A DNA stretch of 64,000 nucleotides, taken from Zeaxanthinibacter sp. PT1. GTDB taxonomy: Bacteria; Bacteroidota; Bacteroidia; Flavobacteriales; Flavobacteriaceae. The position numbers were made by a program, and so were the translations under genes. The notes under the pieces are model-generated. The model made no database searches. It was not told the DNA's origin and worked only from the letters and a program-made list of their open reading frames with translations. This document shows, one piece after another, positions 18,747 through 26,849 of the stretch. Every line of letters starts with the position of its first letter. Within the stretch, counting starts at the first letter, position 1. Location of the stretch: contig NZ_JAQPCN010000001.1 of the NCBI RefSeq assembly GCF_028464225.1, forward strand, positions 868,001 to 932,000, given 5' to 3'.

Positions 18747-19113
18747 CTCGTTTCGCTAAAAATTTATCGATAAGCAAGCGCATAGACCGGTCCATATCGA
18801 CCTGGCTGGGGATTTCCTTTCCAAGGTAAATAAATAGAAACGCAAAAGTTTGCTCACTGTTGTTAAAAATAAGGGACTTATGCTTCCGGTAACTTTCGCG
18901 CATTAATCTTTTTATACGGTTCCTGTGTACCGCATTTTTAAACTTTCGCTTGGAAACCGTTACACCCGCCTGCACTAAAACTTCGCTGGGAAGAGGAGTT
19001 TCCAAATACTGCAGCCGGAGCGGGAATACCGTTAAGTGGCTACCTTCTTCAAAGAGCCGGTTAATAAGCGTGGCACTTTTCAGCTTTTCGTGCCTTGGGA
19101 AGCGTTGAGACAT
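18727..19113 (-). CDS. rnpA: Ribonuclease P protein component
   Basis: The start at 19113 gives MSQRFPRHEKLKSATLINRLFEEG, the expected RnpA N-terminus; an ATG 33 bp upstream adds a segment that overlaps the promoter. Conserved features are VTVSKRKFKNAVHRNRIKR, the RNR motif that contacts RNase P RNA, and RLMRESYR. The protein (128 residues) binds the catalytic RNA and helps recognise pre-tRNA 5' leaders. No rpmH lies upstream. Its last 20 bp overlap the S41 protease gene. Confidence 0.94.
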   Translation of the reverse strand: MSQRFPRHEKLKSATLINRLFEEGSHLTVFPLRLQYLETPLPSEVLVQAGVTVSKRKFKNAVHRNRIKRLMRESYRKHKSLIFNNSEQTFAFLFIYLGKEIPSQVDMDRSMRLLIDKFLAKRDEKDND

Positions 19114-19120
19114 ATCAGCA

Positions 19121-19146
19121 CAAAAATAGGAATTAAAACGCGGCAA
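19121..19146 (-). promoter_or_regulatory. Promoter for rnpA, with very short leader
   Basis: On the reverse strand TATTTTTG (19121-19128) fits TAnnTTTG, and TTG at 19144-19146 could be the -33 element, though the spacing of 15 bp is short. The -7 box ends only 7 bp before the rnpA ATG, implying a leaderless or nearly leaderless mRNA. Confidence 0.5.
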
Positions 19147-19239
19147 GACCTGCTGATGATATTAATCATAGGAGCATTGCGGCCTGCATTATAATTTGAA
19201 CCGATATTCTGTTTTGAAAACACTTTAAAAACGGTAAAC

Positions 19240-21096
19240 ATGGGAGTAGCAAATGTAAAGGCATTGGAAAAAGGACAGGATCAGCTGTCATACCTCCACA
19301 GGCTGTTGGATGATATCAAGGCCCTGGAGATGATGTTAGAGAAAGACCTGATTGAAAAAGTTCCGATCAGAATCGGGGCAGAGCAGGAATTCTGCCTGGT
19401 CAGTGATCACTGGGAGCCATCGAACAAGGCTTTGGAAGTTCTTGAAACTATTGATGACCATCATTTTACATCGGAGCTGGCCTTATTTAACCTGGAGATC
19501 AACCTGGATCCCCTTGAACTGAAAGAAAACTGTTTTTCCAAAATGGCCGAACAACTGCAAACCTTGCTGGATAAAGCAAACAGAGCGGCTTCTGAACACG
19601 GAGATCGGGTACTGCTGACAGGGATATTACCTACCCTGACCCGGAAACACATGGACCTGAGGTACATGACACCGATAGATCGGTACCTGTTGCTCAATAA
19701 GAAAGTTCAGGAGATCCGGAAAGAAGCAATAGAGCTCCATATAAAAGGTGTGGATGAACTGAACCTACATCACGACTCTATTATGTACGAAGGATGTAAC
19801 ACCAGTTTCCAGGCGCATTTGCAGATCAACCCGGATGATTTTAAGAACACCTATAACTGGGCCCAGGCCATAGCCGGCCCGGTACTCGCTATCTGCACCA
19901 ACTCACCAATACTGATGGGTAAAGAACTATGGGAAGAAAGCAGGATTGCACTCTTTACCCAAAGCGTGGATACCAGGGCCAGTACCTTTTTACTGAACGA
20001 GAGAGAATCCAGGGTAGGTTTCGGGAATGCCTGGTCTACCGGTACTGCCGCAGATTTTTATAAAGAATCGATCGTAAGGTTCAGGAGCCTGCTCAATACC
20101 CTTTCCGATAAGAATACGAGCACCTCCAAGGTAGAAGAGGGTGAAATGCCCGCCTTAGATGCTCTTAACCTTCATAATAGCACCGTATATAAATGGAACC
20201 GCCTATGCTACGGGGTAGCCGATGGGAAAGCACATCTGAGGATAGAGAACCGATACATGCCCGCCGGACCAAGTGTAGATGATGAGATCGCTAATATGAT
20301 GCTGTGGGTTGGCCTGATGAATGGGCGTCCTAAGCACCTGGAAGCCATTGATGAGAAAATGGATTTCAGGGATGCCAAAAGTAATTTCTTCAATGCGGCC
20401 CGTTATGGAATGGCCAGCCAGTTCTATTGGGAAGGCAAACGGATATCCAGTAAAGACCTTTTATCCGATGTTTTACTTCCTATGGCCTTCAGGGGGTTAT
20501 ACCGAATGAAAGTAAGCCCGAAGGACGCAGAAAAATATTTAACCATTATTGAAAAACGGATTCGAACTGTCAGTGGTTCCCGCTGGATGGTAGAGGCATA
20601 TCGTAAGCTGCAACAAACCCACCATATTCCGGACGCTATTCGTATTATGACTGCTACTATATACGAGAGACAGCAGAAAGGGTATACGGTAGATTCCTGG
20701 TTGTTTCCCAGGGGAGACGAGGATCTGAAAGGGTTTGAGGATCGCACGGTGGCAGACCAGATGAAAACCAAAGTGCTGACCGCCCAGGACGGGGACAGTG
20801 CAGAGCTGGTGCTTCGCATCATGGAATGGAATAATATTCACCATGTACCTATCCTGGATGATAATGCAGACCTGGTAGGGATTCTTTCCGCAACTGATTT
20901 TGACACGCAAGAGGAGCAGGAAAAGCTAGAAGTACAACGAGTATCAGAGTTAATGACTACAGACCTGGTCACTGTAACCGAATCTACCCCCCTGAGCGAG
21001 GCAAAAAGTATGATGCAATCCAAAATGGTGCACAGCTTACTCGTGGTGCATGGGAAGAAGCTGGTAGGCATTATTTCCGATAAAGACTTAAAATGA
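19240..21096 (+). CDS. GCS2 glutamate-cysteine ligase-like enzyme fused to a CBS pair
   Basis: The 618-residue protein has two parts. Residues ~45-480 resemble the GCS2 family of carboxylate-amine ligases (RIGAEQEFCLV at about 44-54, ELALFNLEINLDP, CNTSFQAHLQINP, LRIENRYMPAGP). Residues ~500-618 hold two CBS motifs (IHHVPILDDNADLVGILSATDF and MVHSLLVVHGKKLVGIISDKDL), which normally bind adenine nucleotides and regulate the attached enzyme. GCS2 enzymes ligate an amino group to the gamma-carboxyl of glutamate or a peptide. The gene overlaps the AstE-like deacylase by 4 bp, so ligation and hydrolysis are probably encoded together. The true substrate is not known; glutathione synthesis is only one possibility. 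Confidence 0.88.
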   Translation: MGVANVKALEKGQDQLSYLHRLLDDIKALEMMLEKDLIEKVPIRIGAEQEFCLVSDHWEPSNKALEVLETIDDHHFTSELALFNLEINLDPLELKENCFSKMAEQLQTLLDKANRAASEHGDRVLLTGILPTLTRKHMDLRYMTPIDRYLLLNKKVQEIRKEAIELHIKGVDELNLHHDSIMYEGCNTSFQAHLQINPDDFKNTYNWAQAIAGPVLAICTNSPILMGKELWEESRIALFTQSVDTRASTFLLNERESRVGFGNAWSTGTAADFYKESIVRFRSLLNTLSDKNTSTSKVEEGEMPALDALNLHNSTVYKWNRLCYGVADGKAHLRIENRYMPAGPSVDDEIANMMLWVGLMNGRPKHLEAIDEKMDFRDAKSNFFNAARYGMASQFYWEGKRISSKDLLSDVLLPMAFRGLYRMKVSPKDAEKYLTIIEKRIRTVSGSRWMVEAYRKLQQTHHIPDAIRIMTATIYERQQKGYTVDSWLFPRGDEDLKGFEDRTVADQMKTKVLTAQDGDSAELVLRIMEWNNIHHVPILDDNADLVGILSATDFDTQEEQEKLEVQRVSELMTTDLVTVTESTPLSEAKSMMQSKMVHSLLVVHGKKLVGIISDKDLK

Positions 21097-22277
21097 TCAG
21101 CAATCCCCGGTCTCACATCATGGGAGAATTCCGCGGAACGGAACACGGCCCAACCGTGGTTATTATCAGCGGGATACATGGGAATGAGCCGGCCGGTGTC
21201 ATGGCCCTGGAGGAAATTTGCCGGGAGATCAGGGAAGGGGATATGGAAATCAAGGGCTCTCTTTATGCCCTCAGGGGGAACCTGGAAGCCCTGAGGCAAG
21301 GCAAGCGTTTTATTGATGAAGACCTGAACAGGATCTGGCGTAAAGAAAGGATCGAGATGCTCTTCGGATCAAAGACCCTGAATAACGAAGAACGGGCAAT
21401 GAAGGAGCTACTGGATATACTCCGAACTATTTTTAAAAAATCCTCACCCCCTTATTACTTTATAGACTTGCATTCAACTTCCGGGGATACGCATCCGTTT
21501 ATCACTATCAATGATGCCCTGATCAATCGAAATTTTGCTCGCTTATACCAACTCCCGATCATACTCGGGATAGAGGAATACCTGTCCGGGCCTTTACTAA
21601 ATTACCTCAACCTGGAGGGATGGCTTTCGATGGGGCTCGAAGTAGGTCAACACCATGCCCCTGTATCATTAAAAAATGCGGTATCCTTAATTTGGATGAC
21701 CCTTGTTTTTACGGGGCTGCTAAACCTGTCCCAATGCGCTGACTTTAAAGCGCACCGTATCAGGATTTCTGCATCTGCCGGTGGACTCCGGGGATTCTAT
21801 GAGATTTTTTACCGGGAACGCATCAGCGCTGGAGACCAATTTAAAATGGTTCCCGGCTTCCGTAATTTTGACCCGGTTGCAGCTGAAACCCTGTTGGCAA
21901 ACCGCAACGGGAAAGAAATCATCTCACATCGGCGGGGAATACTTTTTATGCCCTTATACCAGGCACAAGGAGAAGATGGGTTTTTCCTGGTACGGGATAT
22001 TCCGGCCTGGATCTTACAACTATCGGTACTGACCAGGAAGATCAGGTCTAAAGAGATTTTAGCACTGCTGCCGGGCATTTGCATAACCGGGCAGGATCAT
22101 GCAGATCTATGGGTTACTGCTAAAACTTTTAAAAGGATGGGTAAACCCATATTCCATTTATTGGGCTACCGTTGCACTTTAATGGAGAGTGGTGATTACC
22201 GGATGACCAATCGGGAGTTCCGGGCAAAAAGCATTGCTTATAGCGGCGCCCCTTGGAAAAACGGGCTACTAAAATAA
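21093..22277 (+). CDS. Succinylglutamate desuccinylase/aspartoacylase family (M14-like) protein
   Basis: The 394-residue protein shows zinc-carboxypeptidase-like motifs of the AstE/AspA family: ISGIHGNEPAG (about residues 27-37, His and Glu zinc ligands), RFIDEDLNRIWR (about 72-83), and YYFIDLHSTSGD (about 125-136, third His ligand). A second part after ~300 lacks obvious catalytic residues. The family removes acyl groups from amino acids or cleaves peptide-like bonds. The ATGA overlap with the GCS2-CBS gene indicates translational coupling and a joint pathway. Substrate unknown. Confidence 0.88.
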   Translation: MISNPRSHIMGEFRGTEHGPTVVIISGIHGNEPAGVMALEEICREIREGDMEIKGSLYALRGNLEALRQGKRFIDEDLNRIWRKERIEMLFGSKTLNNEERAMKELLDILRTIFKKSSPPYYFIDLHSTSGDTHPFITINDALINRNFARLYQLPIILGIEEYLSGPLLNYLNLEGWLSMGLEVGQHHAPVSLKNAVSLIWMTLVFTGLLNLSQCADFKAHRIRISASAGGLRGFYEIFYRERISAGDQFKMVPGFRNFDPVAAETLLANRNGKEIISHRRGILFMPLYQAQGEDGFFLVRDIPAWILQLSVLTRKIRSKEILALLPGICITGQDHADLWVTAKTFKRMGKPIFHLLGYRCTLMESGDYRMTNREFRAKSIAYSGAPWKNGLLK

Positions 22278-22278
22278 T

Positions 22279-22298
22279 AAAGGGGGCAAGCCCCCTTT
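22279..22298. terminator. Hairpin terminator between convergent AstE-like and M1 genes
   Basis: AAAGGGGGC and GCCCCCTTT form a compact stem right after the AstE-like stop codon, followed by ATTTCT. The A- and T-rich flanks allow use in both directions, which suits the convergent M1 peptidase gene ending at 22320. Confidence 0.75.
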
Positions 22299-22319
22299 AT
22301 TTCTATTCAAAAATATGCC

Positions 22320-24197
22320 TTATGGCTTATTCTCCTCTTCCGCTTGCCACAGGTTATTACTCCTGTCTACATCGGCCATCAACTGTGATGGATCGATCAC
22401 GATGGCTGCGATCTCGCTTTTAGGACGGTCCAATTTAAAACTGTATTGTTTCATCGCCCATGGCCAGTCCGGTAAAACAGTCCAGGACAGGTTGGGATAA
22501 GGATTGGATTTTTCTCCGCGCATCATCCTGAGTGGGGCATACCTTATTTCCTGGGTTCCGTCGCTGTAGATCACGAGAATGTCCATTGGCATTGGCATTT
22601 TCCCGACTCTTTCCAGGATTACCTCCGTGGTCTCACCTTTATCTTCAACGGATTTGACGCCGTAATCTATAGTATTGGTGGTCTGTGTCCAGTCGGTCAG
22701 GTACCAGTCCAGTTGCATCCCGGAAACTTTCTCCGCGGTACGCTTTACATCGTTAGGGGTCGGATGCTTAAATTTGAAATCTTCGTAGTACTTACGAAGA
22801 GTTTCCATCAGTTCTTCCTGCCCTATCACGTAGCCCAACTGGGAAAGGAAAACAGCTCCTTTACTATAGGCGGCTATACCGTAGGCATAGTTAACATCGT
22901 AACGGTCTGCGTGAGTGCTCTGGGGCTCCTCAAGACCGGAATTCACCAGGGCAAAATAACCTTTATACGAATTTTCAAACGGGTTATCCTTACCCTGTTC
23001 CATGATGACATTCATGCACAGACTGGATATAAAACTGGTAAAGCCCTCATCCATCCATTCGTGCTTAGCCTCGTTGGTAGCCAGTACATGCTGGAACCAG
23101 GAATGCGCCAGCTCGTGTACCATCACCCCTACAAGACTTTCAAAACTACGCTCCCCGGTGATCAGGGTACTCATAGCGTATTCCATTCCCCCGTCACCAC
23201 CTTGGATAACCGAGTATTGTTCATAAGGATATTCACCGATATTCCGGTTAAAAAAAGTCATGGCCTGGGCCGTCTTTTCCTGTAGTTTCTTCCAGTTTTC
23301 TTTAATTTCCGGTTCATCTTCGTAAAAGAAGTGCAGTGTAGGTCCGTTCTCCATCTCCAGGGTGTCGTGAATATAATCCGGATCGGCAGCCCACATAAAA
23401 TCGTGCACCATAGGCGCTTTAAAATGCCAGGTCAGGGTTTTCCCTTTGTGCTTGGGTTGCTTAACACCCTTGGCCTGGTAACCATAGCCGATCTCATCGG
23501 CATTCTGCAGGTAACCACTGCCTCCTACGATATAGGATTTATCCAGGGTGATCTTTACATCAAAATCGCCCCATACCCCGTGAAATTCACGTGCGATATA
23601 TGGATCGGCATGCCAGCCTTCAAAATCGTATTCAGCCAATTTGGGGTACCACTGGCTCATAGAAAGGGAGATCCCTTCTTCGCTATCTCTTCCCGATCTC
23701 CTGATCTGCAGGGGTACCTGCCCATTGAAGTCCATTTCAAAAGTGGTAGATGCTCCCGGCGCCAAAGGCTCGGCCAAGGTCACTTCTAAGACTGTGCCTT
23801 CCAGGCTATACTCCAATGGTGTTCCATCCTGGCTGAGGGAAGAGGCTTTTAAATAACCCATTTCTTCAGGTTTCAGCTCAGAAATCCTGCTTTTTCCATC
23901 TTCCTTCATCATCCTGCCGTCCGGATCTTTGATACTCTGCAACCGCATATCCATTTCACTTCCGGGTTGGAAAGCATTAAAATACATGTGGTAGAATACC
24001 TGGTCCAGTGTATCAGGAGAGTTGTTGGTATAGACCAGTTTCTGGCTGCCCTCGTATTGGAAGGTTTTTACATCCATGTTTACATTCATGGTGTAATCGA
24101 CATGTTGTTGCCAGTAGGGGGAATTTTGTGCTGTTGTTACCTGGATAGCCAAGAGGGCTACGATTCCCAGCAACAGCGCTTTAGTTTTCAATATCAT
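22320..24197 (-). CDS. M1 family metallopeptidase
   Basis: The 625-residue protein has a signal peptide (LLGIVALLAIQVTTAQN) and the M1 aminopeptidase core: GGMEY at 336-340 (substituting for GAMEN), HELAH at 361-365 and the third zinc ligand Glu384, exactly 18 residues later, in WMDEGF. The N-terminal half is the beta-rich saddle domain. It should remove N-terminal residues from peptides in the periplasm or outside the cell. It starts 3 bp after the stop of the S8 protease gene, so the pair probably forms a peptide-degradation operon. Confidence 0.94.
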   Translation of the reverse strand: MILKTKALLLGIVALLAIQVTTAQNSPYWQQHVDYTMNVNMDVKTFQYEGSQKLVYTNNSPDTLDQVFYHMYFNAFQPGSEMDMRLQSIKDPDGRMMKEDGKSRISELKPEEMGYLKASSLSQDGTPLEYSLEGTVLEVTLAEPLAPGASTTFEMDFNGQVPLQIRRSGRDSEEGISLSMSQWYPKLAEYDFEGWHADPYIAREFHGVWGDFDVKITLDKSYIVGGSGYLQNADEIGYGYQAKGVKQPKHKGKTLTWHFKAPMVHDFMWAADPDYIHDTLEMENGPTLHFFYEDEPEIKENWKKLQEKTAQAMTFFNRNIGEYPYEQYSVIQGGDGGMEYAMSTLITGERSFESLVGVMVHELAHSWFQHVLATNEAKHEWMDEGFTSFISSLCMNVIMEQGKDNPFENSYKGYFALVNSGLEEPQSTHADRYDVNYAYGIAAYSKGAVFLSQLGYVIGQEELMETLRKYYEDFKFKHPTPNDVKRTAEKVSGMQLDWYLTDWTQTTNTIDYGVKSVEDKGETTEVILERVGKMPMPMDILVIYSDGTQEIRYAPLRMMRGEKSNPYPNLSWTVLPDWPWAMKQYSFKLDRPKSEIAAIVIDPSQLMADVDRSNNLWQAEEENKP

Positions 24198-24200
24198 GTG

Positions 24201-25844
24201 TTATAGTTTAATTTTTCCTTTGGCCACTTTATCGGCCATTATTAAAGCATTATAAGCGTTCACCATTTTACCGGACCTGGAGATCCCGTCAAAGGACTTG
24301 GCTTTAGACTGGTCACCGGCTACCAGTACCGATGATTTGGTGGTTAGGCCGGATTCCATAATGATCTTTTTCACCTCGGAAGCGGAAAGTTTAGGATAAT
24401 GAGACCATACCAGTGCAGCAACACCGGATACGGCAGGGGCAGCCATCGAGGTTCCTCCCATAAAGTCGTATTCGTTGCCCGGCAGGGTAGAGTATACCTT
24501 ACCCCCCGGCGCAAAAACATCCACATTCACCTTTCCGTAATTAGAAAAAGTGGCGACCATATCTGCACCGTACTTACTCTCCAGTGCACCCACGGTAATC
24601 ACGTTATCCGCAAACTCGGGCGTATTGCCTTCCTGGTCATTCGGGTAATTCGGGTTTTCCGGTTTATCCAGGTCCAGGCCATCATTTCCCGCAGCGTGCA
24701 CGATAAGCACATCCTTTTCTGCGGCATATTTGATGGCATCGTAAACCCACTCTGCGTTAGGGGAGAACGATTTACCAAAACTGGCATTGATGATCTTTGC
24801 GCCGTTGTCTACAGCATAACGAATACCAAGGGCGATATCCTTGTCATACTCGTCACCATTGGGAACAGCCCTGATTGCCATGATTTTTACGTTATCGGCA
24901 ACGCCATTGGCGCCCTGACCATTATTCCGCTCTGCCGCGATGATTCCAGCAACATGTGTGCCATGAGTCTCATCCTCGTGCCTTGGCATAGGGTTACCGT
25001 TTCCATAATCAGTATCCGTAATGTCATAAGGGTCATCCCCTACAACAGACCTCCCGTCAAAATCCAGGTTAAAATGGTATTCCAGTCGTTCCGAGAAATA
25101 TGCGATCCCGTTTTTTAATTCTTCTATTACTTCGGGAATGCTGTCCTTAAAATTGTACATCTGTAGCAGTACCGCTTTATGCTGTTGTAAAGCCTGCTCT
25201 TCAGTTTCTATGTCGTATACCTCATCTTCGGTGTAGTCTTCCTTCCCCAGGTGGGCCGACACGGCCTTATCGGCCTCTTTTACAGCCTGCAGGATCTGCT
25301 CATATCGACTCTTGTTCTGTAGTGATTCCTGTTTTTCCTCGTCTAGCTTTGCTTGTGCGAGTGCACGAGTAGCGGCATCGTCAAGATCATTCTTCAGGAT
25401 ACGGGTATACTCCAATTGTTCATTATAGGATTCCCCCAAGAAATTATAACCGTGTACGTCGTCCACATACCCGTTCTTGTCATCATCCACACCATTTCCG
25501 GGTTTTTCATCAGAATTAGTCCAGATCACTCCGTCCAGGTCCTCGTGCTCAAGGTCTACACCGGCATCAAGCACGGCAACGATAACTGTTTCCCCTTTTT
25601 TATTGCCGATAATTTCCCGGTAGGCCTTGTCAACACTCATTCCCGGGATGGTATCCTTGATCAGGTCCAGGTGGCCCCAGTTCTCTTTTTCGGCTTGGGT
25701 CAGTTCTGCTGTTTTCAGCGGAACGTTGTCAATATTTTCTACCGGTGTACTTACGATGGAGGTACCTCCACAACTCACCATCAGGAGAAGGGCAGCGGAT
25801 AAGCTGCTCAACCTGCTTGCGTATTTGATTGTCTTAGGATTCAT
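24201..25844 (-). CDS. S8 (subtilisin-like) serine peptidase lipoprotein with a long insert
   Basis: The 547-residue protein has a lipoprotein signal peptide with lipobox LMVSCGG, so it is likely membrane-anchored. The catalytic triad is visible: Asp93 in VAVLDAGVDLEH, His294 in ETHGTHVAG and Ser466 in GGTSMAAP; the oxyanion Asn is in AAGNDG near residue 387. About 200 residues separate Asp and His, versus 30-40 in classical subtilisins; the insert (about 140-265) is charged and partly coiled-coil-like. No T9SS C-terminal domain is present. It is the first gene of the S8-M1 pair. Confidence 0.94.
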   Translation of the reverse strand: MNPKTIKYASRLSSLSAALLLMVSCGGTSIVSTPVENIDNVPLKTAELTQAEKENWGHLDLIKDTIPGMSVDKAYREIIGNKKGETVIVAVLDAGVDLEHEDLDGVIWTNSDEKPGNGVDDDKNGYVDDVHGYNFLGESYNEQLEYTRILKNDLDDAATRALAQAKLDEEKQESLQNKSRYEQILQAVKEADKAVSAHLGKEDYTEDEVYDIETEEQALQQHKAVLLQMYNFKDSIPEVIEELKNGIAYFSERLEYHFNLDFDGRSVVGDDPYDITDTDYGNGNPMPRHEDETHGTHVAGIIAAERNNGQGANGVADNVKIMAIRAVPNGDEYDKDIALGIRYAVDNGAKIINASFGKSFSPNAEWVYDAIKYAAEKDVLIVHAAGNDGLDLDKPENPNYPNDQEGNTPEFADNVITVGALESKYGADMVATFSNYGKVNVDVFAPGGKVYSTLPGNEYDFMGGTSMAAPAVSGVAALVWSHYPKLSASEVKKIIMESGLTTKSSVLVAGDQSKAKSFDGISRSGKMVNAYNALIMADKVAKGKIKL

Positions 25845-25913
25845 GTATCTGTTAATGGTTATAAACTATGTTAGGATTAGCTGTACCCTGGCTTTAGCAG
25901 GGGACCGCCAAAA

Positions 25914-26774
25914 TTAATTAAATACTTCATCAAACGTAAAAGTATCTTTCAGCCTTACCCCCTTTTCTGTATGTTCTACGGTACAGATCTCGTTATGTGC
26001 ATCGTGTTCCAGCATAAGGTAATACCCTTCGTCTGCAGCTCGTTTCAGGAAGGCCCGTTTTTCATCAAGGGTCAGTAAAGGCCGGGTGTCATATCCCATT
26101 ACATAAGGAAGAGGAATATGACCCACGGTAGGCAGAAGGTCTGCCATAAAGACCAATTTCTTGCCTTTGTAATCGAGGTGTGGGATCATCTGTTTATCGG
26201 TGTGCCCGTTTACAAACAGTATATCAAATCCCAATTGGGTTTCGGTTTCATAGGTGCCGTATGGCGGCTTAAGGAATTTCAGTTGCCCGCTTTCTTCCAT
26301 CGGCAACAGGTTTTCTTTCAGAAAAGACGCTTTCTCCCTGGCATTGGGCTGCGTTGCCCATTTCCAGTGGTCCCTGTTGGTCCAGAACGAGGCGTTTTTA
26401 AAAGCCGGTTCATAACCGGTCCTGTCCTTATTCCATCTGATACTGCCTCCGCAGTGGTCAAAATGCAGGTGGGTCATAAAAACATCGGTAACATCATCCC
26501 TGTGAAATCCATGTTTTTCTAAGGATTTATCCAGGCTGTGGTCTCCCCAAAGGGAATAATAACCAAAGAATTTATCCGACTGCTTGTCGCCCATCCCGTT
26601 GTCTACCAGGATAAGCCTTTTACCTTCTTCGATAAGGAGGCACCTGGCAGCCATATCTATCAGGTTATTGGCGTCTGCAGGGTTGGTCCTGCTCCACAGT
26701 GTTTTTGGAACAACGCCGAACATAGCACCGCCGTCCAGTTTAAAATTTCCGGTCTCAATGGGGTATAAGGTCAT
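25914..26774 (-). CDS. MBL-fold metallo-hydrolase
   Basis: Starting from MTLYPIETGNFKLDGGAMFGV (26774) the protein is 286 residues; an in-frame ATG 63 bp upstream would add a hydrophobic segment with no family counterpart. The MBL metal motif THLHFDHCGG, VDNGMGDK, FVNGHTDKQMIPHL and LEHDAH near the C-terminus match lactonase-like or glyoxalase-II-like hydrolases. This branch includes acyl-homoserine lactonase relatives, but nothing here proves that activity. It is separated from the SulP gene by 75 bp. Confidence 0.87.
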   Translation of the reverse strand: MTLYPIETGNFKLDGGAMFGVVPKTLWSRTNPADANNLIDMAARCLLIEEGKRLILVDNGMGDKQSDKFFGYYSLWGDHSLDKSLEKHGFHRDDVTDVFMTHLHFDHCGGSIRWNKDRTGYEPAFKNASFWTNRDHWKWATQPNAREKASFLKENLLPMEESGQLKFLKPPYGTYETETQLGFDILFVNGHTDKQMIPHLDYKGKKLVFMADLLPTVGHIPLPYVMGYDTRPLLTLDEKRAFLKRAADEGYYLMLEHDAHNEICTVEHTEKGVRLKDTFTFDEVFN

Positions 26775-26849
26775 GTCGTTGAAGTAAACAGCATGCAAAA
26801 TAAGAAATGCAAAAGGGAAACCTGCCTTTGCTTTCAAATATTTAACAGA

